Below, piece after piece: positions 35,800-49,040 of a stretch of DNA of 64,000 nucleotides. The position numbers and the translations under genes are program-made. The stretch comes from Balanoglossus misakiensis (taxonomy: Eukaryota > Hemichordata). A model generated the notes under the pieces. The model ran no database searches. It was not told the origin of the DNA and saw nothing but the letters and a program-made list of their open reading frames with translations. Each line of letters begins with the position of its first letter. Within the stretch, counting starts at the first letter, position 1. The DNA lies in contig CM082577.2 in NCBI GenBank assembly GCA_040954595.2, forward strand, positions 6,510,001 through 6,574,000. The letters are read 5' to 3'.

Positions 35800-38700
35800 A
35801 TCTATTGAAATGGCGCCGAGGAATCAACAGGTAGTTGATACATGTAGGCCCATATACACGTACTGGTACTTTCCTTACACGCGGCGGCCGCGCGCACGTA
35901 TGTACTCACCATATGAGCAATAAAATGACGTCAACAAATTTGTATTTTGTTTACGAATCACGCGACCACGCCGATCAATAACCTCGAATTGTGTCAGATT
36001 CATGGTTAATTAACCGGGTTACCCTTTTCTTCGAGTAGCGTTATAAACGAATTAAACCAACGTTATCTGCATCTTACTGGTAATATGCTATCATCGGTAG
36101 ACACACGACTTTATTGGTAGCGGCAGTAGAAAGAGACTTGTCTTTGTTATCATCCAATGATAATACTAATACTGTTTCCAGTTGTGACGTCTTTAGCAAC
36201 ATCTCTGTAAAAAAAAAGGAGAGTATTAAAGAATATGACTGTTAAAATGCTATGATTGCGCCAGAGATGTGCCATAACTTTAGAGTATTTAGAGAAATAC
36301 TGCATCGACTAGTTCTGAACTTGATCTTTGGACCCAAGTTAGACACGATGCAGCATAGACAGTGTCTACATGTATATGATTGCAGTAGTTCGGCACAAAG
36401 GCGAAATTACAAAGTAGAGAAATCGGGTCTTTCACCGCACTTTGTAGATGCATTTCTGCGCATCATTTTAAACATTTCGATCCGGTCGTGGGTTAGCCTA
36501 CAGAGCGTGGGTAAAGAACGTCATCCTCTCATATGCAATCTAGACACAAGTTTGAAAATGTTAAGATACACACTTTATTGATTCTCAATGCAGTGCAGTA
36601 TCTCCCCTATACAGTTGGCATCGTGCCAGCGCGTCCCCAAAGAACAATGGAAAGTGGACATTCCTAAGTGGTGAGGTAGCTTTTAGTAATCAGGCGTGGG
36701 CTTCCTCGTTTCACATGTAACAACAGGGCCGTGGGTGTACAGACCCTTTCTGGGTAGTACTCTTAAAATTCGAGCGACACATTTTCATCTGGCGACGTCC
36801 GTTTCAGGTGATCCCAAACCTGGCTATATACTTGCGTAGGCTAATCTTTAGAAAATTGACCCGAGTATAGTCAATGAAAGCACGGTGATTGGATGGAGCA
36901 TGGGGCACGATGACGACATCACACGCGGTACACACACAAGGCATTTCCGTTGCACTTGCAACAAAAGAATGACGTAATAGGTATACCATACCCGGACCTA
37001 CTTTTTTTAATGCAACTCCCAGACGGGCAAATCTGTGTTTCCGATTTGTGAAGTCCGGCTGTGAACCCCGTATCAGTCTGTACAAATATTGACAACAACG
37101 GCCAGTACACAACGAGAACGTGTCCAAGTATACAGACGGCACCTTATCAATTACATGTATCTGTAACGTGTCAACCCGATAGTAGATTTTACAACATTTT
37201 TCTATTTTGACTTGCGAAAAATCACTGCCCCCAAAAGTCAATATTGCATTTCAAGGACGGGTATTAACCCTGTAAGAAAAAAAACAACTTTAGGACAAGG
37301 CCCGGCAATGTAATATCTCACAAAGAAAACACTGGCTAGGTAAACAAAGTGACGCTGTATTTGGGGATAATGTCCTTACTGCACGAACCGACGGAGTTGC
37401 GTGACCTTGCTATGACCTTTCACCTCTACTGCACGGTGCAATATTATAACTGACGCAAAGGTCGAATAAATCTATCCCAATGAACGGAGAAGCACGGCGC
37501 AGTTGCAGGGTTTCTTTATTCAGGAATCTTATTAGGCGTACAATTTTTTTCCGCTGAAAGAAACACGGAAAATATGCGCTCTTTTATCTTTGCCCTGCAA
37601 TTGTCTTTTACAAATTCAGCGGTTGTGGTCGAGATTTGCACTTTCGGTACGACCCGCTTTGAAACTATCACACTCCCCCATGTTTCTTTGTATGTACAGC
37701 GTGTTCTTTTCCCTCCGAGGGATTCTTGGTTTTGGCTAAAACTCGTCAAGAAAGTATTCAACTCGCCCTGTGGGCACCAAAGTTTCTTATTGTCCCCAAA
37801 TGGTCTCCCACTGTCACCCATGCGGATGACAAGGCACGTCTGGAATTTGCCTGCAGATTGGTCCGGTCCATTTAGACCAGACCGTCTTGAATGCGATGCG
37901 CATGGGACGCTCAATAGAGAAAATTCTTCCCTTTCTCGCTGATTAGGATTGCACAATATCTGCTCTTCTGTTTTCCCAGCGTGGAGTCGCATTGTCCACT
38001 GCATGACCACAGTATATCGACAACCTCGGCGCGACTTGTCAGTGGGGAGTCTCGCTCGTACTCTGACGCCTTATAATTATTTTAACACCTGTTGATTGGT
38101 GTATCGTCAATGTCCCTACTTAAAGGGGTTTATGGGGTGGGTGGCGGCGGCAAGTGGCTATTTTATGATGGTCCGCGCATGTTTACCACTGCAGGTACGA
38201 TGAGGCCTGGATAGGAGAAACACGGACCGAAGAGAACAGCAAACAATCGTCTTGTGTCTTGAAGGCAAACGCTTCACTGTGTGAATAAAACGATCAGGTC
38301 TACAGCCAGTCTACGCTTATTATACGCGAAAAATAGTGATAAGAGCGACTCAAAATCTGAGTGTTGCCTACAAGTCTAATAGTAATCGGTGAGCCTGTGT
38401 TCGACATGCAGTACTTGGAAGCGGTTGCAAAATGAACTTTCTCGATATTCAACGCTTAGCACCGGGCCCCTCATTGTTTAAAGGACAACCTATACAAAAA
38501 GTGGTTACACACCAGTCCAAATGATGCAGGGGTGCTTTAATTTTAGACTTGGAAATAATACAATTAACACCTCAAGCCCGTGAAAAGGTTAATTATCCCT
38601 AGTCCGATAATAAGCGGCGGAAATTACAAAGAGTGGCTTGATTAATCAGGACAATGAGGGACCTCAAAATCCGTGGGAATCATATAACCTGTTACCGGAC

Positions 38701-41700
38701 GAAGTTGGAAACAATGGGGAGTGATGTACATAACGTAAATAGCAGCTATTTATCATGTGTTAACGTGTTGAAGATCAAATCCCCATTTGTATGATGATGA
38801 GGCCGTCAACACTTTACTTTCACAGGCGAGAATTTTTGTGGACTTTTTCGCGCCAAAAAATGGCGACGACGCGCGGTCCTGTCAAAATTTTCCCCTTTCT
38901 TACGACAAACGATATAATGGTCTTGAATATTCATCCCCAGCTTGTAAATTAATTAGTAGGAAAGACATTCCCCAAAGTATTAATATTGCACATTAATGTA
39001 TAGTATTGTATGCAAATGTATATTAGCAACTAAATTATCTTTGTCACTCGATGGCTTTGTGTTAAAATATTCAGAGCGCCATATTTGCAATTTTCTTTTC
39101 AGGGACCATTTCCATTGAATGAAAATGATCTTGCAACCTTGAATTCATAAGCATGCATTATTTATCAGATTTTAATGTTATCTTTTTATATTTTTGCACA
39201 CCAACTATTCTTCATTTTGGATGCAGAATCTCAAGTGACCTTTCTGGTTGACCTCTGAGATGAAACCTTGGGTCATTTAGAATAAATAGCAACGATCATT
39301 GTATAAAGGTGGGACCTTGGGTTTTACTTGTGGAAAATCGTTAATCATGCACGTACGTAAGCAGTATCTTATAGCGTTCGTTTGTCTTTGTTCTTAACAT
39401 TGTCATTTGGCCTTCGGGTGGAAATAAAAAATGATTGTTTTTTCGTGTGCAAGTATTTCGCGCGTTATTTTTTTAATGTAGGCCTGGGTATTGCGCGCGT
39501 TGATATCTCAAAAGATTCGGGTTTTCTGACCTATAATTTGTAAGTCAGGCTTGTGACGCTCTCTTGCTGAGTGAACTTCAATCGGGTCTTCAAACACAGA
39601 AAATAACAAGTGTCCCTTTTAAACAGCCACGCGTATAATTCAAGACGAAATACCTTCTTTAAGGTGGTCTTGGCGGTTTTTGTGAGTGAAGGTCGCGGAG
39701 GTACGCCTTCTATTCTTGATTTCGTTTGTTGTGTCGACACATTTACAGGGAAAAGTCATATCGATCGATCTCTGTACGTGTCAAATATAGGTATGTGACT
39801 AGCTGTTCATTTTTAGAATGTTCAGGATCAGCCCCATCGTGGAATATTCAACTTACTTTTAGAGGAAATATGATCAGAGATGAGGGCCTCATTTACTTGG
39901 CGTAATTAGGCCTAAACCTCGTCACCACTAAGTGGTTAATCGGCAAATCGTGAGGTTTTGAGGTCGACGACCATTTTGAAGGCAACAGGTGGACAAACAA
40001 CGGGAGTGTAGATCATGATATGTTTCATTGAATGTCAAGTCACGGTATGTCTTGCAGGGTCAGAATATAGTAAAACTATATTTGAAATTAGAAATTAAAA
40101 AAGGGGTGAGATTTATACCGAATTCTGTAAAATATCACAATAAGCTACAGCGATGAAAAATTGAACTGACTACTTGTTCTCATGGATAGAGAGAGAGATT
40201 GTGGGTGGAGGTGTCAGAGAGAGCGGGAAGGGAGAGACAATATGGCCTACACAAATCCAGAAACAGGCAGACAGTGACAAGGTGAAAATTGTGCAAAGTG
40301 ATAATGTAGTCGCCAAAACCATTCGAATTCAGGCACAACTGGGAATCATTTTTGCCTTGTGACGAAAAACGCCCTCTGTATGCAGCGTACAAGAAACTCG
40401 CAAGAGTCGATGCCTTTTATCATGCAGAAGGCCCACTTCTCAAATGATTCACGGTGAAGGTGGCGGGAAAAACTAATTAGTAAACTAAAAAACTGGTAGC
40501 GAGACAACAAAGGGACATTAGCGGATCATGGCTAAGCTGCCATGCTTAATCTCTAGTTTGGTTAATACGATCAAAGAGTGCAGTGACGTAATGTTTGCGT
40601 CAACCAACTGTTATATATGAGATGACAGGCGTTACAGTGACGTCTGTTTAGTTTCACTTTCAAATTTGTACAAATAGGTAACGATCGACGACATACAACA
40701 TACAGTACATACATTGATTTCATGACGCCTATGGTGTACCGATAACACTTTCCCGTAGAATTGTGACGCTACCAAGCTAACTCATCAACCATGAGAGTGA
40801 AAATAGAATAATTCTATAAGGTCAGCCAGCTCCAAATGATTTTTGTAGATTTTGTTGTTGATTTGTTGACCCGAAATGGTGTGAATTTCGTGCAAGCTAT
40901 CTGCAAATTATTCAGCACCGATCAGCGCTCAAATAAATTTATACAGGAAAAGAATAGACCTAAGCGCATGAATACTGCGCTGTTACATTTAACACATTGA
41001 TCATTTTAAATCGAGCCAGCACAAGATATGATTGGTTATCTTGTCTGGTGTGATTTGCATGTCTGAATGCAAATAAGGCCAAAGTAAGTAAATTCGTTGT
41101 TGTGCGTTCGTTGGCGAGTAAGTTTTCGGATTTTTTATTTTTTTTTACAATTTTACTGTAAAGTACAAACAATGCAATTTTATCAACCAAATCACATTGG
41201 ACATTGGCTAGACATAGAGAAATGGTTAGATAAACAACATGTCTTAAAATCGTGCACAGGCCAAAGAGCCTTCTGAGCTAATAGTCGTAAAAGGGTAAAT
41301 ACGTCTTATGGGGTCAAGGGTTATTAAGCAAGGTCACGCGTACCTGGGAATATTAGGGTACCCCGTCAGGTCAGTGACCCCGGACAGTGAGATAATAAGT
41401 TCATCGTCTGTTTGGTTTCATTATAATTGCGGACAGCTTGTCTCTTGCGGCATGTTCACCTGTGATGGAATTAATTTGTCAGATAAGATGACAAACGCGA
41501 TGGCCGGGTGCAAGTCGGATATGACGTTCATGGTTACCTGGAACCTTGGGTGGTAGCCATGGCAACAGACTGACTGCTAACGGAGAACCGTGTTTTTTTC
41601 AGCTGTCCCTTCTAGCGTGATAAACGTATATGTGCTACAGTTTGGACAACGGAGAGCGGTAAAATCGTGCTGGCTTTGGCAAGATTTTTTACCAGCGTGG

Positions 41701-44700
41701 GTGTGCACAAAAATGATGCATGCGTCCAGGTGCGCATCACGAAAAAAGTCCCGACGGAAAAAAAACAAGGTTTAGGAAACGAATGATGTCGACGCCGGTA
41801 AGCCTAGCATTGCACAGCAAATGGAAAACCCGTTTCCTAATGTGTAACATTGGTTATCTCCATTTCCCGAAGACAAATTGATGTTCCGAGAATTGCAAAC
41901 CGTGTACAGGATAAGGATTGCTCGTTTAATTCGGCATACGCATCACACCTCTACTGCAAGGACAGTCTTCTGTCGCAAGTTAGACTTAGTCTAATTAAGA
42001 TGGCACTTTAAGACGGACACCTGCTTATGTTAGCGTTTGCTATGGCGACCGGCGTCAACAGTTGAAGAAGAAGAAAGAGTCCAAATCCGTTTGTCTGTTG
42101 AAAACCGCGAGCTTCCCCGATATTTGTATTTGGAAGTGTGCATACCTTTTTGGGGCATGACATTTTGTTTTATCTTTCTATCGTACGATTTCTAAATTAG
42201 ACAGCGGCACATTTCAAAATAGGGAAAACATCACTCTGAAACCACATAAAAACCTTATTTGGCACAAAGTTCCTCCGAAATAGTGTTGGGGTCGTGCGTG
42301 GGACTACAATGTGGAGAATGTCGCCGACTTATGAGCTAGATTGTCTTTTGACATTTCCTTTGACATTTAGGCCTATACGGTGGGAAATGATCTCAGGTGC
42401 ACTCACGTTGCAAGAAAAAAGGCGGTACGAATTATGAAAGGTCGCGGAAACCCAGTGTTAATATCTCGGCTTGAATATCCGTTTTACGCGGCATGTTTAA
42501 CGAATTTTACCTTGTGGGCTCATTTGTTCTAGAATATAAACTGTATTTCGACGAATCTCAAGAAGTTGGCGAGTCTGCAAAAGAAATAATAAAACCACTC
42601 TTTCTGTGTCCATAAAAAATAAAGAGACGTGATTGACAATGTCTATGATTTAGTTAAATTAGGGTATAGGTTTAGCGCGGTCTCTTTGTTTGCAGACCTG
42701 AACGCTAGTTCTCAAAGCGAATTGGCCAATAATTATCCACCGAGTTATAATGATTGAGTGGTACTAACTTGATGTTGCCCATGACGGGATCTCTTACAGA
42801 CCTTAAATATATAATATAATACACAAAGAAATCATTACATCAGAAAACCCTGCGATCCGAAGCTATGAGAAGACGGCGTCTCGATAACCAAAGACGTAGC
42901 ATGCAAGCTAAAAAAAAAACTCTAAACATGCAAGAATGTCCCACGATATTATGAAAATGAAGTCTACTCTGCCACCAAAATAAACTCCAGTCACCAATTA
43001 ATCAATCTGCAGTCACAAATGTTAAAAAGTGTTTGTGAACATATATATATATAAACTGTGCATAAGACTCGGGATATGAGACTACTAGTATTACTGCCCA
43101 TCGATGGCAACTAAACTTTTTGGAGAAACATATACACGTCACTTACCTTGGATTTGAACCACATGTATATTTGAGGGACTTTTTTTCTGCCAGATATCCT
43201 CAAATTGGCCCAGTTGTGTTATCTTAAGTCGCTTTTTTTTCACTTTTGTCACCAGCAAAACCTGAAGTATCACACCACTGGTTCCATACGGTTTCCTTTA
43301 TATCGGAAAGCTGTTGTGTTTATACGACACGTTGCCATGGTTTTGGTTACAGAATAACTGTATTGCCGACAATTACCAACGATGCACTCCGGTAGACTGG
43401 TCAATACACATGACAGCGGTGGTTTCGCCTCCTCAATTATCCGATTATCTTGGCCAAATGTGAAGAGAGAACTGCCCTGTTCCCTCCCACACACAATGTG
43501 TCCGAAGCCTGTTGGTGTTCACCATTATTACTAGTATGCTTCGTCGTCGAAATCCTTGATCGAAACTTTCTGGTTGGGGACCAGAACCGCGGACTGAAAC
43601 GCAAGTAAATCCAGAAGAGCGGGGGTTTCCACAGAGACAAAACACTCAGACTTTGTTGGAAAGTTCTTATGTCGCTTTTTCAAGTTGCTGAGAGTAAAAT
43701 GCGAACTTTGTCAGAAGTACATGGTGGAGTTTTTTAGTGCTGCGTCACACAACTGTACTCATTCTGTTTGATGTATTGGTGTTTGTGTTGCCCATCCAAA
43801 GCTTTAGACCACGTGTGTTTTGACGACCAAGAGCCCAAGTCGCAGGTCCCCATCAGAGAAAATAATTGTTTCTTAGGGGTCCCCGTTTCCATTATCGGGC
43901 GCAGCAAAACATCATTATGCGGAGGTAAAGTCGTCATTCAAATCGAGGCCTTTGATTGACAGCTTTATTGAGAGCGAGGTAGAGTGACCAGTCTGGCCTT
44001 GGTGGGGGCTTGAAGTCGTCTTGCGTGTCCCCCAAGGAAATATGGTTCGCTCTGTAAAGTAGTCCAGGCTCGGTATACACAGCACCGCCGCACTGCAAGG
44101 TTGAAGGAAGGGGCAGGGGTGATTAACCTCGGGAGCGCCGAGTCGAGAATTGAGAACAACTGGGCTAGTTCGCCCTGTGGGATCAATTGTTTGCTGGTGA
44201 ATTTGAATTTCAAAATCGATCGATTGTCTTCCCTCGACTTCCCCCCAAAGCACAGCGTTAGATAATTTGCAATCAGTCTCAAATAATTAGTGTCGTTATG
44301 CAATTTCCTCTTGTACATTATAAATGAACTGTTCAATTAAACAGGTGCCTCTGACCGTGTAGGTAGGAGAGAGAGATGGATAGAGAGAGAGTAGGGGGGG
44401 GGGAGCTCGTATGTCCCTTGAGAACGCATGCATGGACTATTAATAGAAGAAGAAAATTGAAAAGGAGATGCATGTTGTTCTAATTGCCTTCCGCCTCTCT
44501 ATATCATGTACACCAATTAAACTTCAAAGAATAGACAAAATAATCAATCACTTGTATAGGCTACTGTTTAATTTATATTATGTAGAATGATTAAAAAAAT
44601 GCACGCGCATAAATGTAACAAATTAAACACAGTGAAGCAATACTCTCAGGAGAAATGGTGTCAAGTTATAAACTGATACCACGTGACCAAATTAACGGTG

Positions 44701-47700
44701 GATGATATATTTGGGTTGGTTTCGAATCGGTCTTCCTTATTTGATTAATTTGGTAGCAGGCGAGCTAGTTTATATTATGAATAATCGAAGTGTCACTACA
44801 CCATTTCCTTTCAGTGTTATCGGGAAGTATTTTACTCGCGGTGATCTTCAAATACTAGTACCCTCTGGTCACAGATCCGTTATGTTTGTGTTTTAACAAG
44901 AGCAGCGTACTTGACACGGTTGGCCTACATCCCGCGGAGGGAAGGAAAATACGCAAATATTGGAAGTTTGCCAATGGTATCTGCATGTAACTGTTAGGTC
45001 GACGTGACATGTGCCAACAGAAACATTGATCAACATGTATGGTTTTCAACAAAAGTGGCGCGAAAAGCGATTCTACAATCGTCAATAATTTACAGGTGTG
45101 TGGACTGCGTAAGCGCGCACGTTCAGTCAATTAACTGTTTCCTCGACCACCTGTGGACCGATAAAAATCGACGCGTCTAGTGTTATGAGGTTCGATGTCC
45201 TCGTCGGAGTTCAACGCATGTCAATTGCACTCGACGAAAGCACCCGCTGAGAGGGAAATCAACAATATTGGAAATATACATTTTAAAAATGTCTTTGTCG
45301 CATTGTCACTAACAATAAACAGTTCTGGAGGTGTTTCCTTTTCCCGTCAAAGTTAGCTGCGAGGAGAAAATAGAAGTAGGGAATAAAGACATCGGAAGAG
45401 ACAACATCTTCTAAGTCACAAAATAAAATCGAGACGATCTCATAATACACTATTACTGCTGCCAGTAGGTTACTCCTGATCTGCCAGGAACACCGATGGG
45501 AATCCAGAACCGGGAAAATTATAGCTAAGACAACAGACGTTAATGTCGACAGCAGGCAGTTACGAGACCTATAAAGAATTATTGCTTTTAGCTCTCAATC
45601 TGAGAAGGATTGTCGACAGCTGAGAGTCGTATACATTTTATATGTATCACGTCAAGTTCCAATTGATTTTATCCTATGAAATCTTACAACTGTCATGAGT
45701 AAATGTTCCTCAACGTACGGCACAAAAGTGAAAAAGTCGCCTTCACACGAGAAGAAATTTGCTGAGCTAACGTCTTCGAATGACTTTGCTTTATGGCTAA
45801 TTTTCTCTTTCGCACTCACTCACAGACGTTGGCTAACATGGGAGGATAATCGAATGTACTCTGGATATACTAATACTAATACCCGGAAAGTTGCAGGTAA
45901 ATGGAAAGTAATACAAACTTAACGAGTAAATAGACACTGCAGTTTAACACTTGTTCTAAAAGTGGGGGGAACGACGGTTCATTGTGGGCCAGAAATCGAT
46001 ACATACTATTAAAAGACGGCAGCAAACTATAGCTGAGCACGCGTGGGGCGCGGCTCTTGACCCGTCGTAATTAATACTGAATATATCTCAACAGTCCCGA
46101 CTTCTGTTTTGATTCGAATTTCTTTGAAATTTAACCAGTGAACCGAACATGCATGCTCGTCATGGTCGCATTCTTGAGCCGAGTGACTTCTGTTTGCGTG
46201 TTTTCTTAACGGATGTCTGACATCAATGTGTGAAAAGGATGGAATGATTTGTTTTCACCTCAACACAAATTTGTCAACTTTGCAAAATAAACTTGCAAGT
46301 GTCAAACGTGTGTACATGTATATCACTTTTCGGATCAGAGTGACTTCCCCGTGAATGTTAAGATATGCAACTTTTGATTGCTTTGTAGAGACCCGCCAAG
46401 GTTACTCGTATACATCACAAGGAAGTAACACATTTGAAAAATAAAACAACAAAAGACAGGTTCGCCCTGTCCGACCTATCATCTTCCATCATAATCCTAC
46501 GGTCATTTTACAATCTTTCAAATCACACAATAGATGCCTTTATTTAACAATTGGCTTGAAGTTAATACCCGTGTTGGGCGATATCATACAACCCGATAAA
46601 AAGATAGGATAATTTCGTATTGACGGAGGCATTTGAAATTGTTTGGTTTCACCGTTATGGTATGGGCCTGCCTATAATGATGGGCGGACAGGCTTCCACG
46701 GGAGGTGGGGGGCGAGGATGTTACCGGGGCTTCAGTTTATTCGTGGGGGGGGGGGAAATGTTGGGTATATATTCGGAGAGAAGTCATGTCAGATCGGTCT
46801 TGGGATAATCGGAATTTAAGGACGTCGAGATACCGACACTATACGATGTTTACACGATGGCTTGTCGGGTTCGCTATCGATCAAGGATACCGTGGACAAT
46901 GGTTGACAGGTGATCTACGCCGGTGTGAATGTCATGACTCACTTTTTAATCTGTATTCTGTTTCCTGCGGTCCACTTCAAGTGTTTGTGTGGGATTTTCT
47001 TGTGGGTGGAAACAATTGAAAAGCATGGAACCGGTCACTTCTAGATAAAGCGTATGAAAAGTATTCAACAACTTCATTTGTTCTCACTGGTCATTTGTTG
47101 AACTGTTTTTAGTCTTCTAGCACCCGAAGCAAAATAAACATGTTATGACCCAACATGAAAAAAATCTACACCGATTTGGTAAAATATAATATGGAATAGC
47201 GAAATCTCTGTTGTATTCACGTATACGATCAGGGCGTGTGGGTATTGGAAAACCCTCTCGTATTAGAACTTGCATGTTGAGTTTATCTTTTTTTTGGTGG
47301 AGAAAGGGAGGGGAACGGGGGGGGGGGGTTAGTTGGAGTGTTCAATAAAATGTTAGTTTTCGAGAAGATGCAATTCACAGTGGGTTAATTTTTAGTGATG
47401 ACGTTTTACTTTCCATGCTATAGTAATACACTTGCCCGTCTTTCCTTCGTGTCTACTGTGGGGCACCAGTTCTTGCTGACGAATAGATATGATAGGCCCT
47501 GTCGCCATGATAATTTGTGTTTGTATTTTGAGAACGTGATTTCAGTGAAAGGATGCGTACAAGGTGAAAAAATACTATTGTTTTATTCAAACAAATATAG
47601 ATTGTCTTACATTTTTAGAATAGGTACATGTCCTTTCAAATCTTTGCGACGAAGTATAGGTCCCTATATAGCTGACACGGATAGTTTTGCATGAAAATAC

Positions 47701-48200
47701 TGTTAAACTTTTTTTTTCTTATGTGGACAATAATTCCCTTTTATGGTCCCTGTCTGGAGGCGCCTTTGTGTGCACATACAGCTTAAGGTCGCGCATGTCG
47801 CAGTGGCTGGTCAGTGCTGAACAATACTGGGCTTTGTGAAAGCAAGGCCTCCGTACAGAACAGCGTGAAACAGAGAAACCAGCGTTTTACACACCCCGCT
47901 TTTGGAGTGGTGTTTTCTCGTACGAGCAGAAGTATTTCATATTGTCTATAGGGTTTTAACGGTCTATCATGTCACCCTCTTAATTCGGAACAAAACTTCG
48001 AACATCACTTTCTCTTCAATATCAGCAACGAACCCAGATAGTTCGTTGACATTCGGGTTTCAGTCAACACGTCACACTAGACTTACCTGCTACACAATTA
48101 CGTCAGAATATATTTATCTTTGCTGGGGGTGACTACTTATTTCACCACGCCCATTCATTTCGTTATCAGCATTTTGTTATTTCTCAAGGCGATGATGTTT
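35800..48200. other. CpG-rich intergenic region without recognisable genes
   Basis: CpG becomes frequent from about 35.8 kb (35881-35900 includes GCGGCCGC). Open frames are short and overlapping; the longest (minus, 37516-38010, 164 codons) resembles no family I know. G/C homopolymers lie at 44394-44403, 46745-46755 and 47317-47328. Exact TAGGCCTA sites are at 39907-39914 and 42368-42375. An RFX-type palindrome is at 41553-41566. Undetected small exons or lncRNAs cannot be excluded. Confidence 0.5.
41553..41566 (+). promoter_or_regulatory. RFX X-box-like palindrome
   Basis: GTAGCCATGGCAAC fits GTNRCC(N0-3)RGYAAC completely, and lies about 7.4 kb upstream of the LLGL start. Confidence 0.35.
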
Positions 48201-48956
48201 ATATTCAATAACCTGCAGTGACCGTTAAAACTTTAAGCGACATGACCTCTGCCGATTACAGTTGACCGGTGTTATTGACAGGTGTTAATTATTCACTTTT
48301 ATGCAAATATGACAGGTGATCATGTGATTGGGTCCGACTTGTGTGATAAGAGGTGTGCACTGGTCATAATATAGCTTACACAGTAAAGTAGGCCATCGTG
48401 TTTTACGCTCGTACGTGGAATTTCTAACTTGTCAGTCGGAAAGTAAGTGGCACAATTATCTTGAATATATCACTTGATATATAGCACTGGTTGAATGTAA
48501 AAATCCAGTCATACTTCCGTTGGACCGAAGCGAGACATTGCATATGAGCGTCGGTTAGGCGGAAGGAGACAATTTAAGTTGTACTACAGTGCTCTGTACG
48601 GTGTCTGCAGCGCTGGGTAAGTCCTCGTCGACTTTGGCGCGATTTCCTAAAAAGTGACTAACCCTCTGCGCTTTGGTCGTACGATTTCCTCCGTTCGGAA
48701 CTCGCCTGACCTCTTGATATTTTGCCAAATTTCGTCGTAAGTATATATCGGGCGGTAGCGATATTTTTGGAATTGTGGTGTGGTTTACTTGTTGCACCGC
48801 ATTAAAATTTTCCGAGCAGTGTGAGTGACAAGCCCATATACACCGGTAGTTCTTTTTTTGTTCACACAGCGGTAGGAGCGTTTAGACAGGACTGTTTGAT
48901 TTACAATATCTTAGTTGGATTACTCGTGTAGTCGACATCCTTTCTCTGTCGTCACC
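48201..48956 (+). promoter_or_regulatory. LLGL upstream region (putative promoter and 5' UTR)
   Basis: This lies directly upstream of the LLGL start codon, with no TATA box recognised. It holds two CAGGTG E-boxes (48279-48284, 48313-48318) flanking an octamer ATGCAAAT (48301-48308). The transcription start site is unknown. Confidence 0.4.
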
Positions 48957-49040
48957 ATGCTGAGGTTCATTCGGAGAGGAGGCGGGCATCACAGCGCAGA
49001 AAGAGAAAAGCAAAAGAAGGAATTATTCGCTTTCAACAAG
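48957..49040 (+). CDS. LLGL1: LLGL exon 1
   Basis: The start context GTCACCATGC has A at -3. It encodes MLRFIRRGGGHHSAEREKQK then KELFAFNK, 28 codons, phase 0, with a consensus gtgagt donor. It corresponds to MMKFRFRRQG...REKLKQELFAFNK in human LLGL1. Confidence 0.93.

Noticed and set aside
37516-38010. 164-codon open frame on the minus strand (with a 122-codon frame on the plus strand of the same DNA)
   Set aside because: It is the longest open frame outside the genes, but composition and sequence match no family I know. There are no flanking splice sites consistent with a gene model, and both strands are open together, which suggests chance in GC-richer DNA.
42430-42445. 16-base match to the terminus region of the palindromic element (50333-50348)
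   Set aside because: Roughly one 16-base match is expected by chance when comparing 64 kb with itself on both strands, and no second inverted end was seen nearby.
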